From positions 1 to 45,411 of the forward strand of contig NZ_WJBC01000022.1 in assembly GCF_014284475.1 (NCBI RefSeq): DNA of 45,411 bases, written 5' to 3'. The notes below the pieces were generated by a model, which saw only the letters and a list, made by a program, of their open reading frames with translations, was not told the DNA's origin and made no database searches. Source of the DNA: Acetobacterium fimetarium. GTDB lineage: Bacteria > Bacillota > Clostridia > Eubacteriales > Eubacteriaceae. The position numbers and the translations under genes were made by a program. Positions 1 to 8,401 of the stretch are shown here, in pieces; positions within the stretch are counted from its first letter, which is position 1, and each line of letters opens with the position of its first letter.

Positions 1-32
1 ATATACAATCGCTTCTTAATTGCATTGTATAT
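1..32. repeat. Inverted repeat at window edge
   Basis: Arms ATATACAAT and ATTGTATAT are perfect 9-base complements separated by 14 bases. It could be an operator or the end of an upstream transcript. A second short palindrome (TAGACA, 4 bases, TGTCTA) lies at 143-158, just ahead of the first gene. No gene is visible in bases 1-179. Confidence 0.4.
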
Positions 33-179
33 GTGTACCGATGGCTAGTCGGGATTTTAAGACTGCGGAGTGTTATATCAAATGTTAGTAGTGTGACAAG
101 TCGCACGAGGACAGATACCGTGAAACAGTAAATTTCTGGATTTAGACACATTTGTCTATATTTACAGTAGCAGAGTTGA

Positions 180-1532
180 ATGAAAAAGAATGAAGTTGCA
201 GAATTAAAGATAGAAGGGATTAGTTTTCCCGGCAAATCATGGGGAATGCACGGCGAAAAAAAAGTCGTCATGAAAAACGGCCTGCTAGGTCAGCGGGTGC
301 TGGTGAACATTGCCAAAAAACGCAAGAAATTTGAAGGCCGGATCCTGGAAGTACTGGAAAAAGCCCCCAACGAAATTGACGCCGCCTGCGATGTGTTTGC
401 CAAATGCGGCGGCTGTACCTACCAGAACCTGCCCTATGACGAACAGCTCAAGCTCAAAGAAAGCTATGTCTTAAACCTGCTGGAGCAGGCCGGGATAGCG
501 GGCTTTACCTATGAGGGGATTGTCCCCAGTCCCGAGGTTTTTGGTTACCGCAACAAGATGGAGTATTCCTTCGGCGATAACGAGAAAGACGGTCCCCTGA
601 TGCTGGGGCTTCATGAACAGGGCAGCTTCTATAATATCGTCAAAACCGATGGCTGCCAGATTACCGACGAGGATTTCAATACGATTCAAACGGCGGTGCT
701 GGAATTTTTTGCCCAAACCGGAGACAGTTATTTTCATAAACGCAGTCATGAAGGATTTTTGCGCCATCTGGTAGTGCGCAAGGGCAAACACACCGGCGAT
801 CTGCTGATTAATTTGGCGACGACCACCCAGGGAACTCTGGACGAAGTGGCCTTTGTCAAAGGCCTGTTGGATCTCAAACTGAAAGGCCAGATCCGGGGAA
901 TTCTCCATACCCAAAACGATGGCGTCGCCGATGTGGTCAAGGCTGAAATCGCCAAAACACTGTATGGCGAAGACAAAATTGAAGACCAGATTTTGGGGCT
1001 GACCTTTGAAATTACCAGCTTTTCCTTTTTTCAGACCAATACCTTAGGGGCGGAAAAGCTCTACTCCGTCGTCCGGGATTTTGTCGGCCGGGAACAGAAT
1101 GAAGTGATTTATGACCTGTACTGCGGTACCGGCACCATTGCTCAGGTGCTGGCTCCCGTTTCTAAAAAAGTGGTCGGGATTGAGCTGGTCGCCGAAGCAG
1201 TCGAAGCGGCCAAAGTCAATGCCACCAAGAACGGCCTGGACAACTGCCAGTTTATCGCCGGCGATGTGATGGTGGAGGTGGCCAACCTCCATGATCCGGC
1301 CGATGTGATCATTCTGGATCCGCCCCGGGACGGCATCCACCCCAAAGCGATCTTTAAGATTCTGGATTTCAAACCAAAAACCTTTGTGTATGTGTCCTGC
1401 AAGGCGACATCGCTGGCTCGGGATCTGCCGTTTTTTGTGGCAGCCGGGTATGCGATTAAGAAGGTAAAGTGCGTGGATATGTTTCCGCATACCGGGCACG
1501 TGGAGACGGTCGTGTTGATGACGAGGGTTTAG
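180..1532 (+). CDS. rlmD: 23S rRNA (uracil-C5)-methyltransferase, RlmD/RumA family
   Basis: A SAM-dependent RNA m5U methyltransferase of 450 residues, the usual family length. The N-terminal 60 residues fit a TRAM RNA-binding domain. Cys70, Cys76, Cys79 (motif CGGC) and Cys159 fit the [4Fe-4S] ligands. The Rossmann methyltransferase domain shows DLYCGTGT near residue 312, DPPRDG near 380, the catalytic-cysteine motif YVSCKATS (Cys407) and a C-terminal general-base glutamate in HVETVV (Glu442). Firmicutes members may modify U1939 and/or U747 (RlmCD type), and the sequence alone does not decide which. No strong Shine-Dalgarno precedes the ATG at 180, but the protein begins where family members do. 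The gene appears intact and is followed within 50 bases by a decayed accessory strip. Confidence 0.9.
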   Translation: MKKNEVAELKIEGISFPGKSWGMHGEKKVVMKNGLLGQRVLVNIAKKRKKFEGRILEVLEKAPNEIDAACDVFAKCGGCTYQNLPYDEQLKLKESYVLNLLEQAGIAGFTYEGIVPSPEVFGYRNKMEYSFGDNEKDGPLMLGLHEQGSFYNIVKTDGCQITDEDFNTIQTAVLEFFAQTGDSYFHKRSHEGFLRHLVVRKGKHTGDLLINLATTTQGTLDEVAFVKGLLDLKLKGQIRGILHTQNDGVADVVKAEIAKTLYGEDKIEDQILGLTFEITSFSFFQTNTLGAEKLYSVVRDFVGREQNEVIYDLYCGTGTIAQVLAPVSKKVVGIELVAEAVEAAKVNATKNGLDNCQFIAGDVMVEVANLHDPADVIILDPPRDGIHPKAIFKILDFKPKTFVYVSCKATSLARDLPFFVAAGYAIKKVKCVDMFPHTGHVETVVLMTRV

Positions 1533-1575
1533 AGATTAAAATGTGCTGGAATTAACTTTGAAAAAGGGGAAAGCG

Positions 1576-2275
1576 ATGGAGAGCAAAAATGAATTGCTAA
1601 TTTACCAGACAGAAGATGGAAAAACCAAGATTGAGGTAAGACTAGAAAATGAGACTGTATGGATGACACAGAAGTTGATTGCTGAGCTTTATCAAAAAGG
1701 TGTTAATACCATCAATGAACATATAAAAAACATTTACGCAGAAGGGGAATTAGAAGAAAATCGAACTATTCGGGAAAACCGAATAGTTCAAGTTGAAGGA
1801 TATAGCTAAGACCTTCTTTGCAACAGTACAGAATAAGCTTCACTTTGCTATTCACGGTCATACTGCGGCTGAGTTGATAGAGCTAAGATCAGATGCATCA
1901 AAGGATAATATGGGGCTTACCACTTGGAAAGGTGTAAAGGTTCGCAAAGCCGATGTAACTGTTGCTGAAAATTATTTAACAGAGAAAGAACTTAAAGCAT
2001 TGAATCGGATTGTGACCATGTATTTGGATTATGCAGAAGATCAGGCAGAAAGAAGAAATCCAATGTACATGAAGGACTGGGAAGAAAAACTGAATGCCTT
2101 CTTGAAGTTTAATGACAGAGAGATTCTTACCGATGCAGGAACGGTATCACATGAAGTGGGGAAAGAGCTTGCCCTAAAAGAATATGAGAAATTCAATCAG
2201 CGTCGATTAGAAAAACCTGAAAAAGATGATTTTGATGTGTATTTAGAAGAACAGGAATGGATAGATAAAAAGTAA
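1576..2275 (+). pseudogene. RhuM-family protein, internally deleted and frameshifted
   Basis: The ATG at 1576 follows AAAAAGGGGAAAG and opens a frame with the RhuM N-terminus (LLIYQTEDGKTKIEVRLE, then TVWMTQKLIAELYQ and TINEHIKNIYAEGEL). That frame ends at 1809. From about 1800 a different frame carries the RhuM C-terminus (TFFATVQNKLHFAIHGHTAA, GLTTWKG, then the YLTEKELKALNRIV region) to the stop at 2275. RhuM proteins are normally about 330 residues, so roughly 100 central residues are missing and the two parts are out of frame. RhuM proteins are accessory-genome proteins of unclear function, sometimes called virulence or filamentation proteins. Judged a dead gene. Confidence 0.85.
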
Positions 2276-2302
2276 ATAATGGGAGTGCTTTCAGTAATGA
2301 AT

Positions 2303-2332
2303 ATGACAGGTGAAACGCCCCCCCTTGTCGGG
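2303..2332 (+). repeat. REP-like palindrome, degenerate copy
   Basis: ATGACAGGTGAAACGCC, a C-run and CTTGTCG match the dispersed family bounded by ATGAC and GTCAT with a CGAAACGTCCCC core. It sits between the RhuM pseudogene and the DUF6429 gene. Confidence 0.6.
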
Positions 2333-2372
2333 ACAAATTAATAAAAGGACATGGGTAAAGGAGAAATTTGAG

Positions 2373-2636
2373 ATGAATAAGACAAATCCTAAGAAAGCGG
2401 TTAAAGAATTGACAATGATGTTGATGTATCTGACAAGATTCAATGAAAGTGACCGCTTTGGCACGAATCCGGATATAACCTGGAAAGGCTATGATTTTAA
2501 TGTTATCAATGAGTTAGACGAAGAAGATTATATAAGGCAGGGAAGTCATCGGTCCAAATCGGTAGCAATCACTGAAGAGGGGATTAAATTATCGCAAAGC
2601 TTATTGAACAAATATAATATTTCGGATTGGGAGTAG
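2373..2636 (+). CDS. DUF6429 family protein
   Basis: An 87-residue protein beginning MNKTNPKKAVKELTMMLMYL and ending in a short winged-helix-like stretch (DYIRQGSHRSKSVAITEEG, then LLNKYNISDWE). It matches, from memory, a small conserved clostridial family annotated DUF6429, of unknown function. The ATG at 2373 was chosen over the upstream in-frame ATG at 2310 because AAAGGAGAAA lies at proper spacing before it and the related fragment at 25694 begins at the same codon with a similar leader. REP-like palindromes flank the gene on both sides. The family often sits beside transposable elements, but nothing here shows a role. Confidence 0.75.
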   Translation: MNKTNPKKAVKELTMMLMYLTRFNESDRFGTNPDITWKGYDFNVINELDEEDYIRQGSHRSKSVAITEEGIKLSQSLLNKYNISDWE

Positions 2637-2665
2637 CATGATAAACCGAACGTCCCCCAAGTCAT
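2637..2665 (+). repeat. REP-like palindrome
   Basis: CATGATAAACCGAACGTCCC followed by CCAAGTCATAAG. It is a forward-orientation copy of the dispersed family, starting just past the DUF6429 stop codon. Confidence 0.75.
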
Positions 2666-2727
2666 AAGTTTCTGGACAGGATAGGTTAGCGGCAACAAGA
2701 TACACAATGTAAAGAGGTGCGAACTAT

Positions 2728-2883
2728 ATGACAGAATTAAATGTAAAAAATTATTTTAAATTCATGGAAGAAGTGGAAAAATTCTTTTATGAGCAATTAA
2801 GCCAGTCAACTGCGAAGCATTATAAGCAGATAGCAGAACATTTTTTTGAATGGCTACTAGGCACCTGTGAAAAAATTGCATGA
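2728..2883 (+). CDS. Small 51-residue protein, possibly a truncated recombinase N-terminal domain
   Basis: ATG at 2728 is preceded by AAAGAGGTGC at good spacing. The product starts MTELNVKNYFKFMEEVEKFF and continues as two amphipathic helices, including LSQSTAKHYKQIAEHFFEWL. This loosely resembles the SAM-like core-binding domain of tyrosine recombinases, but no catalytic domain follows. The stop codon lies inside a REP-like palindrome at 2880-2907, so the reading frame was probably cut short by that repeat. Without a database search the family assignment is only a suggestion. Confidence 0.45.
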   Translation: MTELNVKNYFKFMEEVEKFFYEQLSQSTAKHYKQIAEHFFEWLLGTCEKIA

Positions 2884-2907
2884 CGCGGGGACGTTTCGAT
2901 CGTCATG
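2880..2907 (-). repeat. REP-like palindrome upstream of RAYT pseudogene
   Basis: ATGACGCGGGGACGTTTCG followed by ATCGTCATGCC, the reverse orientation of the family. As in the intact RAYT locus, the GTCATGCC end is followed at fixed distance by a TATGCT -10-like hexamer and then the transposase start. Confidence 0.8.
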
Positions 2908-2955
2908 CCCATCAACCTGTGATATGCTGAAAAAATCTCAGGAAGTAATAACGGC

Positions 2956-3324
2956 ATGGCAAGACAAGCCCGGGTTAAAAGCACAACCGGAATTTACCAT
3001 GTGATGATGAAGGGTCTGGATGGGCGTAATATTTTCTGGATGATGCCGATGCTCGATCTTTATGGAAAAACTGGATAATAAAGCGAGGGAAACCGGAGGG
3101 GTTCAATTGTATGCCTTTGTCTGATGGATAACCACGTTCATCTGCTGCTCAAAGAAGGGGAAGAACTGGGCACCAGCATCAAACGGATTACTGTTGGCAA
3201 TGTGCAATTGCATAATATAAAATACGGTCGAACTGACCACTTGTTTCAGAATCGTTTTAACAGTGAAGCAGTGGAAGCAGAACAGTATCTGATGACGGTG
3301 GAGCTAGCTATTGAAGCGATTCCT
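2956..3324 (+). pseudogene. RAYT (REP-associated tyrosine transposase) pseudogene
   Basis: ATG at 2956 opens the same N-terminus as the intact RAYT at 22313 (MARQAR, then TTGIYHVMMKGLDGRNIF), but a missing base near 3033 and further indels break the frame. The HUH motif region DNHVHLLLKEGEELGTSIKR survives in frame from 3124. After the codons for EQYLMTV the sequence jumps straight to the very C-terminal ELA codons, so about 390 bases, including the catalytic tyrosine region, are gone. It is bracketed by REP-like palindromes: reverse copy upstream at 2880, forward tandem copies downstream at 3325. Not functional as a nuclease. Confidence 0.9.
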
Positions 3325-3378
3325 ATGACGGGAAAAACGTCCCCTCGTCATATGACGGGAAAAACGTCCCCTCGTCAT
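3325..3378 (+). repeat. Two abutting REP-like palindromes in direct tandem
   Basis: Two identical 27-base units, 3325-3351 and 3352-3378, each running ATGACGGGAAAAACGTCCCC then TCGTCAT. They immediately follow the RAYT pseudogene in forward orientation. Confidence 0.9.
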
Positions 3379-3389
3379 ATGGAAAGAGC

Positions 3390-3881
3390 TTAAATTAATA
3401 GGTCATTTAAACAAATAATTTTACTGCCTTTACTTTCATAATAACGTAGCATTTCATCAATTTTCCTCTTATCATAACTGGTAACGCAATCTGATAGGAC
3501 ATTAACGCCATAATTTGCTTTGCGTAAGTTGTAACAGGTTGATTTAAAACAAGCAACAGCATCTGCTCCTGCGATATAGAAATCACATATTTCATTTTTA
3601 CCAATAAAGTCTGTAAATTCTTCACAGCTTAATGCGTTTCCTTTGTATTTTGTAAAAACATTTTTTGATGCTATTTTCAAGTCTGAAGCTAATTCTGACC
3701 CATGTGTATTGGGTTTAAAAGTCCTCGTGCCGGCTGACAAATTTTCATGCCTGATATAAATAACATGAATATTAGTATTGACTGCCCAATCAATAGCTTT
3801 ATTGATATTGCCAATAACATCCTTGTAATTCTTTGTGATGTCATTTTGAATATCGATTATTACTAAGGCTTTTTTCTGCAT
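3390..3881 (-). CDS. Isochorismatase-like cysteine hydrolase
   Basis: A 163-residue protein of the isochorismatase/nicotinamidase superfamily, which hydrolyses amides or isochorismate-like substrates using an Asp-Lys-Cys triad. Seen: ALVIIDIQND with the nucleophile-activating Asp, a lysine in FTKYKGNALSCEEF, and a cysteine in AGADAVACFKSTCYNL at the expected position. The start at 3881 was taken because AGGAGG precedes it by eight bases; the upstream in-frame extension has no such signal. It is divergently transcribed from the WYL-domain regulator at 4002 with 120 bases between, a common regulator-target arrangement. The substrate cannot be told from sequence. Confidence 0.8.
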   Translation of the reverse strand: MQKKALVIIDIQNDITKNYKDVIGNINKAIDWAVNTNIHVIYIRHENLSAGTRTFKPNTHGSELASDLKIASKNVFTKYKGNALSCEEFTDFIGKNEICDFYIAGADAVACFKSTCYNLRKANYGVNVLSDCVTSYDKRKIDEMLRYYESKGSKIICLNDLLI

Positions 3882-3940
3882 CGTGTTTCCTCCTGATGGA
3901 TAGATTGATTTGTTTACTCTTTTATTATACCTTGCAATTG

Positions 3941-3969
3941 TTGACAACAGTATGGCAATAATCTATAAT
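3941..3969 (+). promoter_or_regulatory. Promoter of the WYL-domain regulator
   Basis: TTGACA at 3941-3946, 17 bases, then TATAAT at 3964-3969: a perfect sigma-A consensus, 32 bases before the start codon. A minus-strand TATAAT (3924-3929) for the divergent hydrolase lies just behind it, so the two promoters are back to back. Confidence 0.75.
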
Positions 3970-4001
3970 AATATCAAGAAATTTTGGAAGGTGGCTATCC
4001 G

Positions 4002-4934
4002 ATGAAAGTTGACAGGCTTATTAGCATTATTATGATACTCCTTGATAAAAAGCGTATCGGCGCCCAGGAGTTAGCAGAGTTGTTTGAAGTTTCACCCCGC
4101 ACAATCTACCGCGACATCGACACGATCAACATGGCAGGTATTCCTGTTCGATCAATATCGGGAGTGGGCGGCGGCTTTGAAATCATGCAGAATTACAAGA
4201 TTGATCGAAAGGTTTTTTCGACTGCCGACCTTTCCGCTATCTTGATGGGGCTTTCCAGTCTTTCCAACATGATACGAGGTGATGAACTGATAAACGCCCT
4301 TGCGAAAGTCAAGAGTTTTATCCCCGCCGACAGAGTGAAAGATATTGAATTAAAAGCAAATCAAATAGTTGTTGATTTAAGTCCGTGGATGGGCAACAGG
4401 AACATACAACCCTATTTAGAAATTATCAAAACAGCTTTACAGGAAAGCAAGCTGCTTTCGTTTGAATATGCAGACCGCTACGGAAATAAAACCGTACGAA
4501 CAGCCGAGCCGTATCAGCTTGTGTTGAAAAGCAGTCATTGGTATTGGCAAGGGTATTGCCATAAAAGAAATGATTTTCGCTTATTTAGACTATCCCGCAC
4601 ATCAAACCTACAAATACAAGAGGAATTTTTCACGCCGCGAGATTATCAAAAACCGCAGTTGGATTTTACTGATATTTTAGCAACGATGCAAACAAAAATC
4701 AAAATTCGTATTCATAAATCTGTCATGGACAGGGTACTTGATTTTTGCACTTATGAACAATTTTCGCCAGACGGTGATGAGCATTTCATTGTGAGTATTC
4801 CTTTCATAGAGAACGAATACCATTACAATATTCTTTTCAGTTTTGGGGATAAATGCGAGTGTTTAGAGCCGTTACATATCCGCACAGAAATGAAGCGTAG
4901 AATACATGATATAGCTACCATATACGAAAGATAA
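4002..4934 (+). CDS. YafY-type transcriptional regulator (HTH + WYL domain)
   Basis: A 310-residue regulator. The N-terminal HTH_11-type winged helix spans roughly residues 1-60 (MKVDRLISIIMILLDKKRIG, then LAELFEVSPRTIYRDIDTIN). A central linker is followed by a WYL domain near residues 130-220 (SSHWYWQGYC, FRLFRLSRTSNLQI) and a WCX-like C-terminus. WYL domains bind nucleic acids or nucleotides as effectors. The start at 4002 was chosen because GGAAGG lies ten bases upstream; the upstream TTG frame has no such signal. It probably controls the divergent cysteine hydrolase and/or itself, an inference from position only. Confidence 0.85.
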   Translation: MKVDRLISIIMILLDKKRIGAQELAELFEVSPRTIYRDIDTINMAGIPVRSISGVGGGFEIMQNYKIDRKVFSTADLSAILMGLSSLSNMIRGDELINALAKVKSFIPADRVKDIELKANQIVVDLSPWMGNRNIQPYLEIIKTALQESKLLSFEYADRYGNKTVRTAEPYQLVLKSSHWYWQGYCHKRNDFRLFRLSRTSNLQIQEEFFTPRDYQKPQLDFTDILATMQTKIKIRIHKSVMDRVLDFCTYEQFSPDGDEHFIVSIPFIENEYHYNILFSFGDKCECLEPLHIRTEMKRRIHDIATIYER

Positions 4935-4954
4935 CATGACATAGTTCTTCAGCT

Positions 4955-5140
4955 CAGCATTGTATCGGTTTGGCTTTTTATGGGGCACTGGCAGTCGCTT
5001 ACGATCAGCTCGGGACAGCGGCAAACTGGGAAGAAATTGAACAATGCGCCGCCGAAGAATGTGGTCGGATCGAAGCCGCTTTGCGCATGATGGCAGTGGA
5101 AAATGAACCGAACCCGGCGAAAATCAACTGGAACTGTTAA
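4955..5140 (+). pseudogene. Orphan 61-codon coding tail, no start
   Basis: An open frame with coding-like composition runs from 4955 to a stop at 5138-5140, giving LAFYGALAVAYDQLGTAANW followed by an acidic helical stretch and ending NPAKINWNC. It has no start codon or ribosome binding site, and an in-frame stop lies just upstream at 4937. It is best read as the 3' end of a gene whose 5' part was lost. The family was not recognised. Confidence 0.5.
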
Positions 5141-5159
5141 ACCGGACAGAAAAGTGCAG

Positions 5160-5191
5160 ATTGGCCATTCAGGTTCGATGCTTTTTTTAGA
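5160..5191 (+). repeat. 32-base repeat shared with 25645-25676
   Basis: ATTGGCCATTCAGGTTCGAT followed by a C/T-rich run and TTAGA occurs here and at 25645-25676 with about three differences. Both copies follow GAAAGTGCA, but at 25.6 kb a 14-base REP-like half (TGACAAACGAAAT) lies between that motif and the repeat. Confidence 0.6.
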
Positions 5192-5204
5192 TCATCCGGC
5201 ATCG

Positions 5205-5486
5205 TTATACTTTCTTTTTACTATCGTCTATAATTTCGATTTCTAAATAATCAAACCAAATGGGCTCAATAAACTGGTCTTCGCGAAAAGATGTTTTGGA
5301 AATCTGGTTAAGTTCTTTTGTGTTTTTGTCAAACCACATTGGTTTTTCCAAATCAAAGTCATAGCAGATCGTCTCTAAAGCAGCTTGGATTTTATCATTT
5401 ATATTCAAGGATTTGTTATCAATTTCGACAACTTTTTCTACCCGAAATTTATTGTTTTTCATGAGTTTTCCCCAAATTCGAACCAT
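5205..5486 (-). CDS. Conserved hypothetical protein
   Basis: A 93-residue acidic, soluble protein starting MVRIWGKLMKNNKFRVEKVV and containing LETICYDFDLEKPMWFDKNT and FIEPIWFDYLEIEIIDD. From memory it belongs to a small family widespread in clostridia with the invariant opening MVRIWGK; no function is known. GAGAGG precedes the ATG. It has no signal peptide or membrane segment. The neighbouring genes on this strand (the two-component module from 5693) lie upstream, about 200 bases away, with nothing recognisable between. Confidence 0.65.
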   Translation of the reverse strand: MVRIWGKLMKNNKFRVEKVVEIDNKSLNINDKIQAALETICYDFDLEKPMWFDKNTKELNQISKTSFREDQFIEPIWFDYLEIEIIDDSKKKV

Positions 5487-5692
5487 GTTTTTTACCTCTC
5501 GATCATCAATGTGTTATTACATCCGGATAACATTTTATAAATGCCAGTAAAATGGACATATGTTGAGTATAAGGGGTGGCGAGGGAAATGTAAAGAAAAT
5601 TGGACTTTTCATTCTGACTACAGGACATACTGTTTTTCGGGAAACCGGAATTAGCATCCAAAATACTGGCATCATTAGATATGTCCGATGAT

Positions 5693-7690
5693 TTATTTCC
5701 CGCTTTCCGACCGGATTGTTTCAATGATATTCTGCTTTTCCAGCCGATGGGCGGCATAGCGGGTAGTGCTCCAGGTGACCAGAAATACGGCGAGCACACA
5801 CAGCACGATGGCAAGCCACGGCAACGCATACGGAATGGGAAACATCGATCGAATCGGTAAATTTATAAAAATGCTCACGATAATCCCAACGGGCAGGCCG
5901 TATATGAGTGCTTTCATCGAACATAAAACGCTCTCGAGGTTCAGCATCTGCTTCAATCCTGCCGTTGTCATGCCCACGCTCTGTAAAACGGCAAATTCAC
6001 GGGAGCGCATCCGTACATTGGTGGACATGGTACTGATCACATTGGTAAACCCGATTAGCATGAGAAGTACGACAAAGCTGTACATAAAGATTGAGGCTAG
6101 AACAATGGCGATGTTCATAACCTTCATGTAGTCGTCCACTTGATAGACCCGTGTATTAAAGCCGGACTCCATATAAGAGGCATCCGTATTTTCAGGGAAT
6201 GTCTGTGCCATCACGTCGTTTGCGTACGTGATAAAACCCGGCACATCCGAGGGGGCGGAATACCAAGAGTAGCCACGAACCTCGGCCTGCGGCACAATCA
6301 AACGAACCGGATTCGTGTTGGGGTAAAAAAGCTCCTTAGGCATTTCGGCCTGCGTCAAGACGCCCTGTATCGACATTTCAGAGCTGCTTCCATCCGCTTT
6401 CACAAGCGTAAGGGCTTTCATTTTAGGCGAAAACGGCACCAGGTCAACCTTTGTTCCGTTGTCGTTATAGCTGTAGTGGTTGAGCAAAATGGTGGAGCCG
6501 AGAGGGGCACCGGCCTTTTCACAAAGTGCGGCATAATGCGTATCATCCAAAACGATGATCTCTACAGGAAGTTCCGGTTTGTTCTGCTGGTCAGAAGCTT
6601 CTAATACGCTCTGCATCGGTGCAGAAATAAGTTCTTCTGGCAAAACAGTTTCATAGGTGTCAAAATCGTTTCCGATACCGAAGATCTTTGTGTGGTCGAA
6701 TTCTTCCAGCTTTTGAGCAATGTTGTTCCCCAGTTCACTACTGATGGGATGGATATAAACAGTTTCCTCCTTACCGGTCGCTTCGTTGATACGATTGTCG
6801 TAAGCAGAGGTGTACTCTGTCAAAACGGTTTGATCAATATCGAGCCGGATATAGGCTTGGATGGCGTTTGCCTGACCGCTCAGTTCTCCGAGGCTGATAA
6901 ACAATATGACACCGGCGGCCAGCGCAATCACTGTCGAACGAAAATTTCGGCGGTTGCGTTTGATGTTTTTGGCGGCCAGCGTTCCCTCAATGCCAAAAAG
7001 CCGTTCGACCAAAGGACTGGTGCGTACCTGTTTACGGTCAATTTTTACTTCTCCGGTGCCGCGGATACAATCTATGGCGGAAGCTTTCGCCGCCTTATGT
7101 GCCGGCAGCCATGCGGAAAGCAGCACTGTCAAAAAGCAAACCGCCGCCGACAGCAGCAGGGCTTTCCAGGATACTACAAACGAAAGCGACAGCGTAATCT
7201 CGTTTATCATGATGTGAACCAAACTGTTCAGATCATCCAGGAAATGATTTGCGACACCGATTCCAACAAAGGTCAGGAGCAATCCCGCAAGGATGCCCAG
7301 CGGAATGCCGATTGCTGAAAGCAGGATACTTTCGTACATAACGGTGTCTATAATTTGTTTTTTGGTGGCACCAACGCATTTTAAAACGCCAAACTGCGTC
7401 ACGCGCTCACCGGCGCTGACACGGAAAACATTGGAGATCACGATGATCGCCAGGGAAAGGATGATTAGGCCAAAAATAATTGCCGGAATAAACAGCAGAG
7501 CCACATAGCTGTTGCCGTATTCGCCATAATTCACGCCTAAAAAGCTAACCAGCATGGCATTGCCGCTGGCCACAAAACTGCATACGGCGGTAATCAGCGC
7601 GGTGGCAAGGGTGATGGCGATCAAGGCACCGATGGTGCGGGAACGATTGATTTTCAGCTGGCTGTATGCCAGCTTTGCCGTGATTCTCAT
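5693..7690 (-). CDS. FtsX-like ABC transporter permease (module 1)
   Basis: A 665-residue permease of the FtsX/MacB superfamily. Predicted membrane segments lie near residues 20-43, 64-89, 120-147, 167-197 and 252-272, followed by a large extracytoplasmic domain of about 260 residues and three C-terminal segments after about 540. The FtsX signature appears twice (GERVTQFGVLKCVGATKKQI and MRSREFAVLQSVGMT). Its start overlaps the ATPase stop as ATGA (7687-7690), so translation is coupled. With the upstream ATPase, kinase and regulator it forms a BceRS-AB-like module, a class used for sensing and resisting peptide antibiotics; the actual substrate is unknown. Unlike the 864-residue permease of module 2, the first extracytoplasmic domain is almost absent. 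Confidence 0.85.
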   Translation of the reverse strand: MRITAKLAYSQLKINRSRTIGALIAITLATALITAVCSFVASGNAMLVSFLGVNYGEYGNSYVALLFIPAIIFGLIILSLAIIVISNVFRVSAGERVTQFGVLKCVGATKKQIIDTVMYESILLSAIGIPLGILAGLLLTFVGIGVANHFLDDLNSLVHIMINEITLSLSFVVSWKALLLSAAVCFLTVLLSAWLPAHKAAKASAIDCIRGTGEVKIDRKQVRTSPLVERLFGIEGTLAAKNIKRNRRNFRSTVIALAAGVILFISLGELSGQANAIQAYIRLDIDQTVLTEYTSAYDNRINEATGKEETVYIHPISSELGNNIAQKLEEFDHTKIFGIGNDFDTYETVLPEELISAPMQSVLEASDQQNKPELPVEIIVLDDTHYAALCEKAGAPLGSTILLNHYSYNDNGTKVDLVPFSPKMKALTLVKADGSSSEMSIQGVLTQAEMPKELFYPNTNPVRLIVPQAEVRGYSWYSAPSDVPGFITYANDVMAQTFPENTDASYMESGFNTRVYQVDDYMKVMNIAIVLASIFMYSFVVLLMLIGFTNVISTMSTNVRMRSREFAVLQSVGMTTAGLKQMLNLESVLCSMKALIYGLPVGIIVSIFINLPIRSMFPIPYALPWLAIVLCVLAVFLVTWSTTRYAAHRLEKQNIIETIRSESGK

Positions 7691-8370
7691 GCCTTCATCA
7701 CCTCGTCCGAAAGAATTTGACCGTCACCGAGGGTGATGATTCGGTCTGCCTGCAAGGCTATTTTTTCATCATGGGTAATGACCAGCAGCGTCTGATTGCT
7801 GCGCTTGTTCGCAAGCTTCAAAAGGTCAATAATCTCGCGGCTTGCTTTGCTGTCCAGATTGCCCGTAGGCTCATCGGCAAGAATAAAAGCCGGGTCGTTA
7901 ATCAGGGCTCTGCCCACCGACACTCGCTGCTGCTGGCCCCCGGATAATTCGCTGGGCAGATGCATTGCGCGCTCCGAAAGGCCAATCGTTTCGAGAATCA
8001 AAGAAAGCTTATCCGGATCCGGCTTGCGGTGATCCAGCAGGCGCGGCAGCATAATGTTTTCCGCTGTCGTCAGGGTGGGGATCAGGTTGTAGAACTGATA
8101 GATCATCCCGATGTTTCGGCGCCGGAAGATCGCAAGTTCGCTTTCATTCAGGTTGTAGATTTCGTTGCCGTCGATTTTCACGCTTCCGGAGGTGGGATGG
8201 TCAATTCCGCCGATCAAATTCATGAGCGTGGATTTGCCCGAACCGGATGCCCCAATGATTGCAACAAATTCTCCCTTGTTCATGCTGAAACTTACATGAT
8301 CCAAGGCGGTCACGCTGGTGTCGCCCTTGCCGTATGTTTTTGTAAGGCTGTTGATCTCTAATATTGCCAT
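7687..8370 (-). CDS. ABC transporter ATP-binding protein (MacB/BceA type, module 1)
   Basis: A 227-residue ATPase with Walker [11 protein letters not shown]-loop region [12 protein letters not shown], signature LSGGQQQR, Walker [13 protein letters not shown] and switch histidine in VITHD. The [11 protein letters not shown] and ADEPTGNLD wording is typical of the LolD/MacB/BceA group that drives FtsX-like permeases. GGAGG precedes the ATG at normal spacing. It overlaps the permease start by four bases. A 91-base gap separates it from the kinase and contains a promoter candidate with a direct repeat (8402-8434), so transporter genes may be inducible separately from the regulators. Confidence 0.9.
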   Translation of the reverse strand: MAILEINSLTKTYGKGDTSVTALDHVSFSMNKGEFVAIIGASGSGKSTLMNLIGGIDHPTSGSVKIDGNEIYNLNESELAIFRRRNIGMIYQFYNLIPTLTTAENIMLPRLLDHRKPDPDKLSLILETIGLSERAMHLPSELSGGQQQRVSVGRALINDPAFILADEPTGNLDSKASREIIDLLKLANKRSNQTLLVITHDEKIALQADRIITLGDGQILSDEVMKA

Positions 8371-8401
8371 TTTTGTGTCCTCCTGTAATTTTCATACCCA
8401 C

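Noticed and set aside
6692-7318. 208-codon plus-strand open frame
   Set aside because: Antisense to the FtsX-like permease with no ribosome binding site or recognisable domain.
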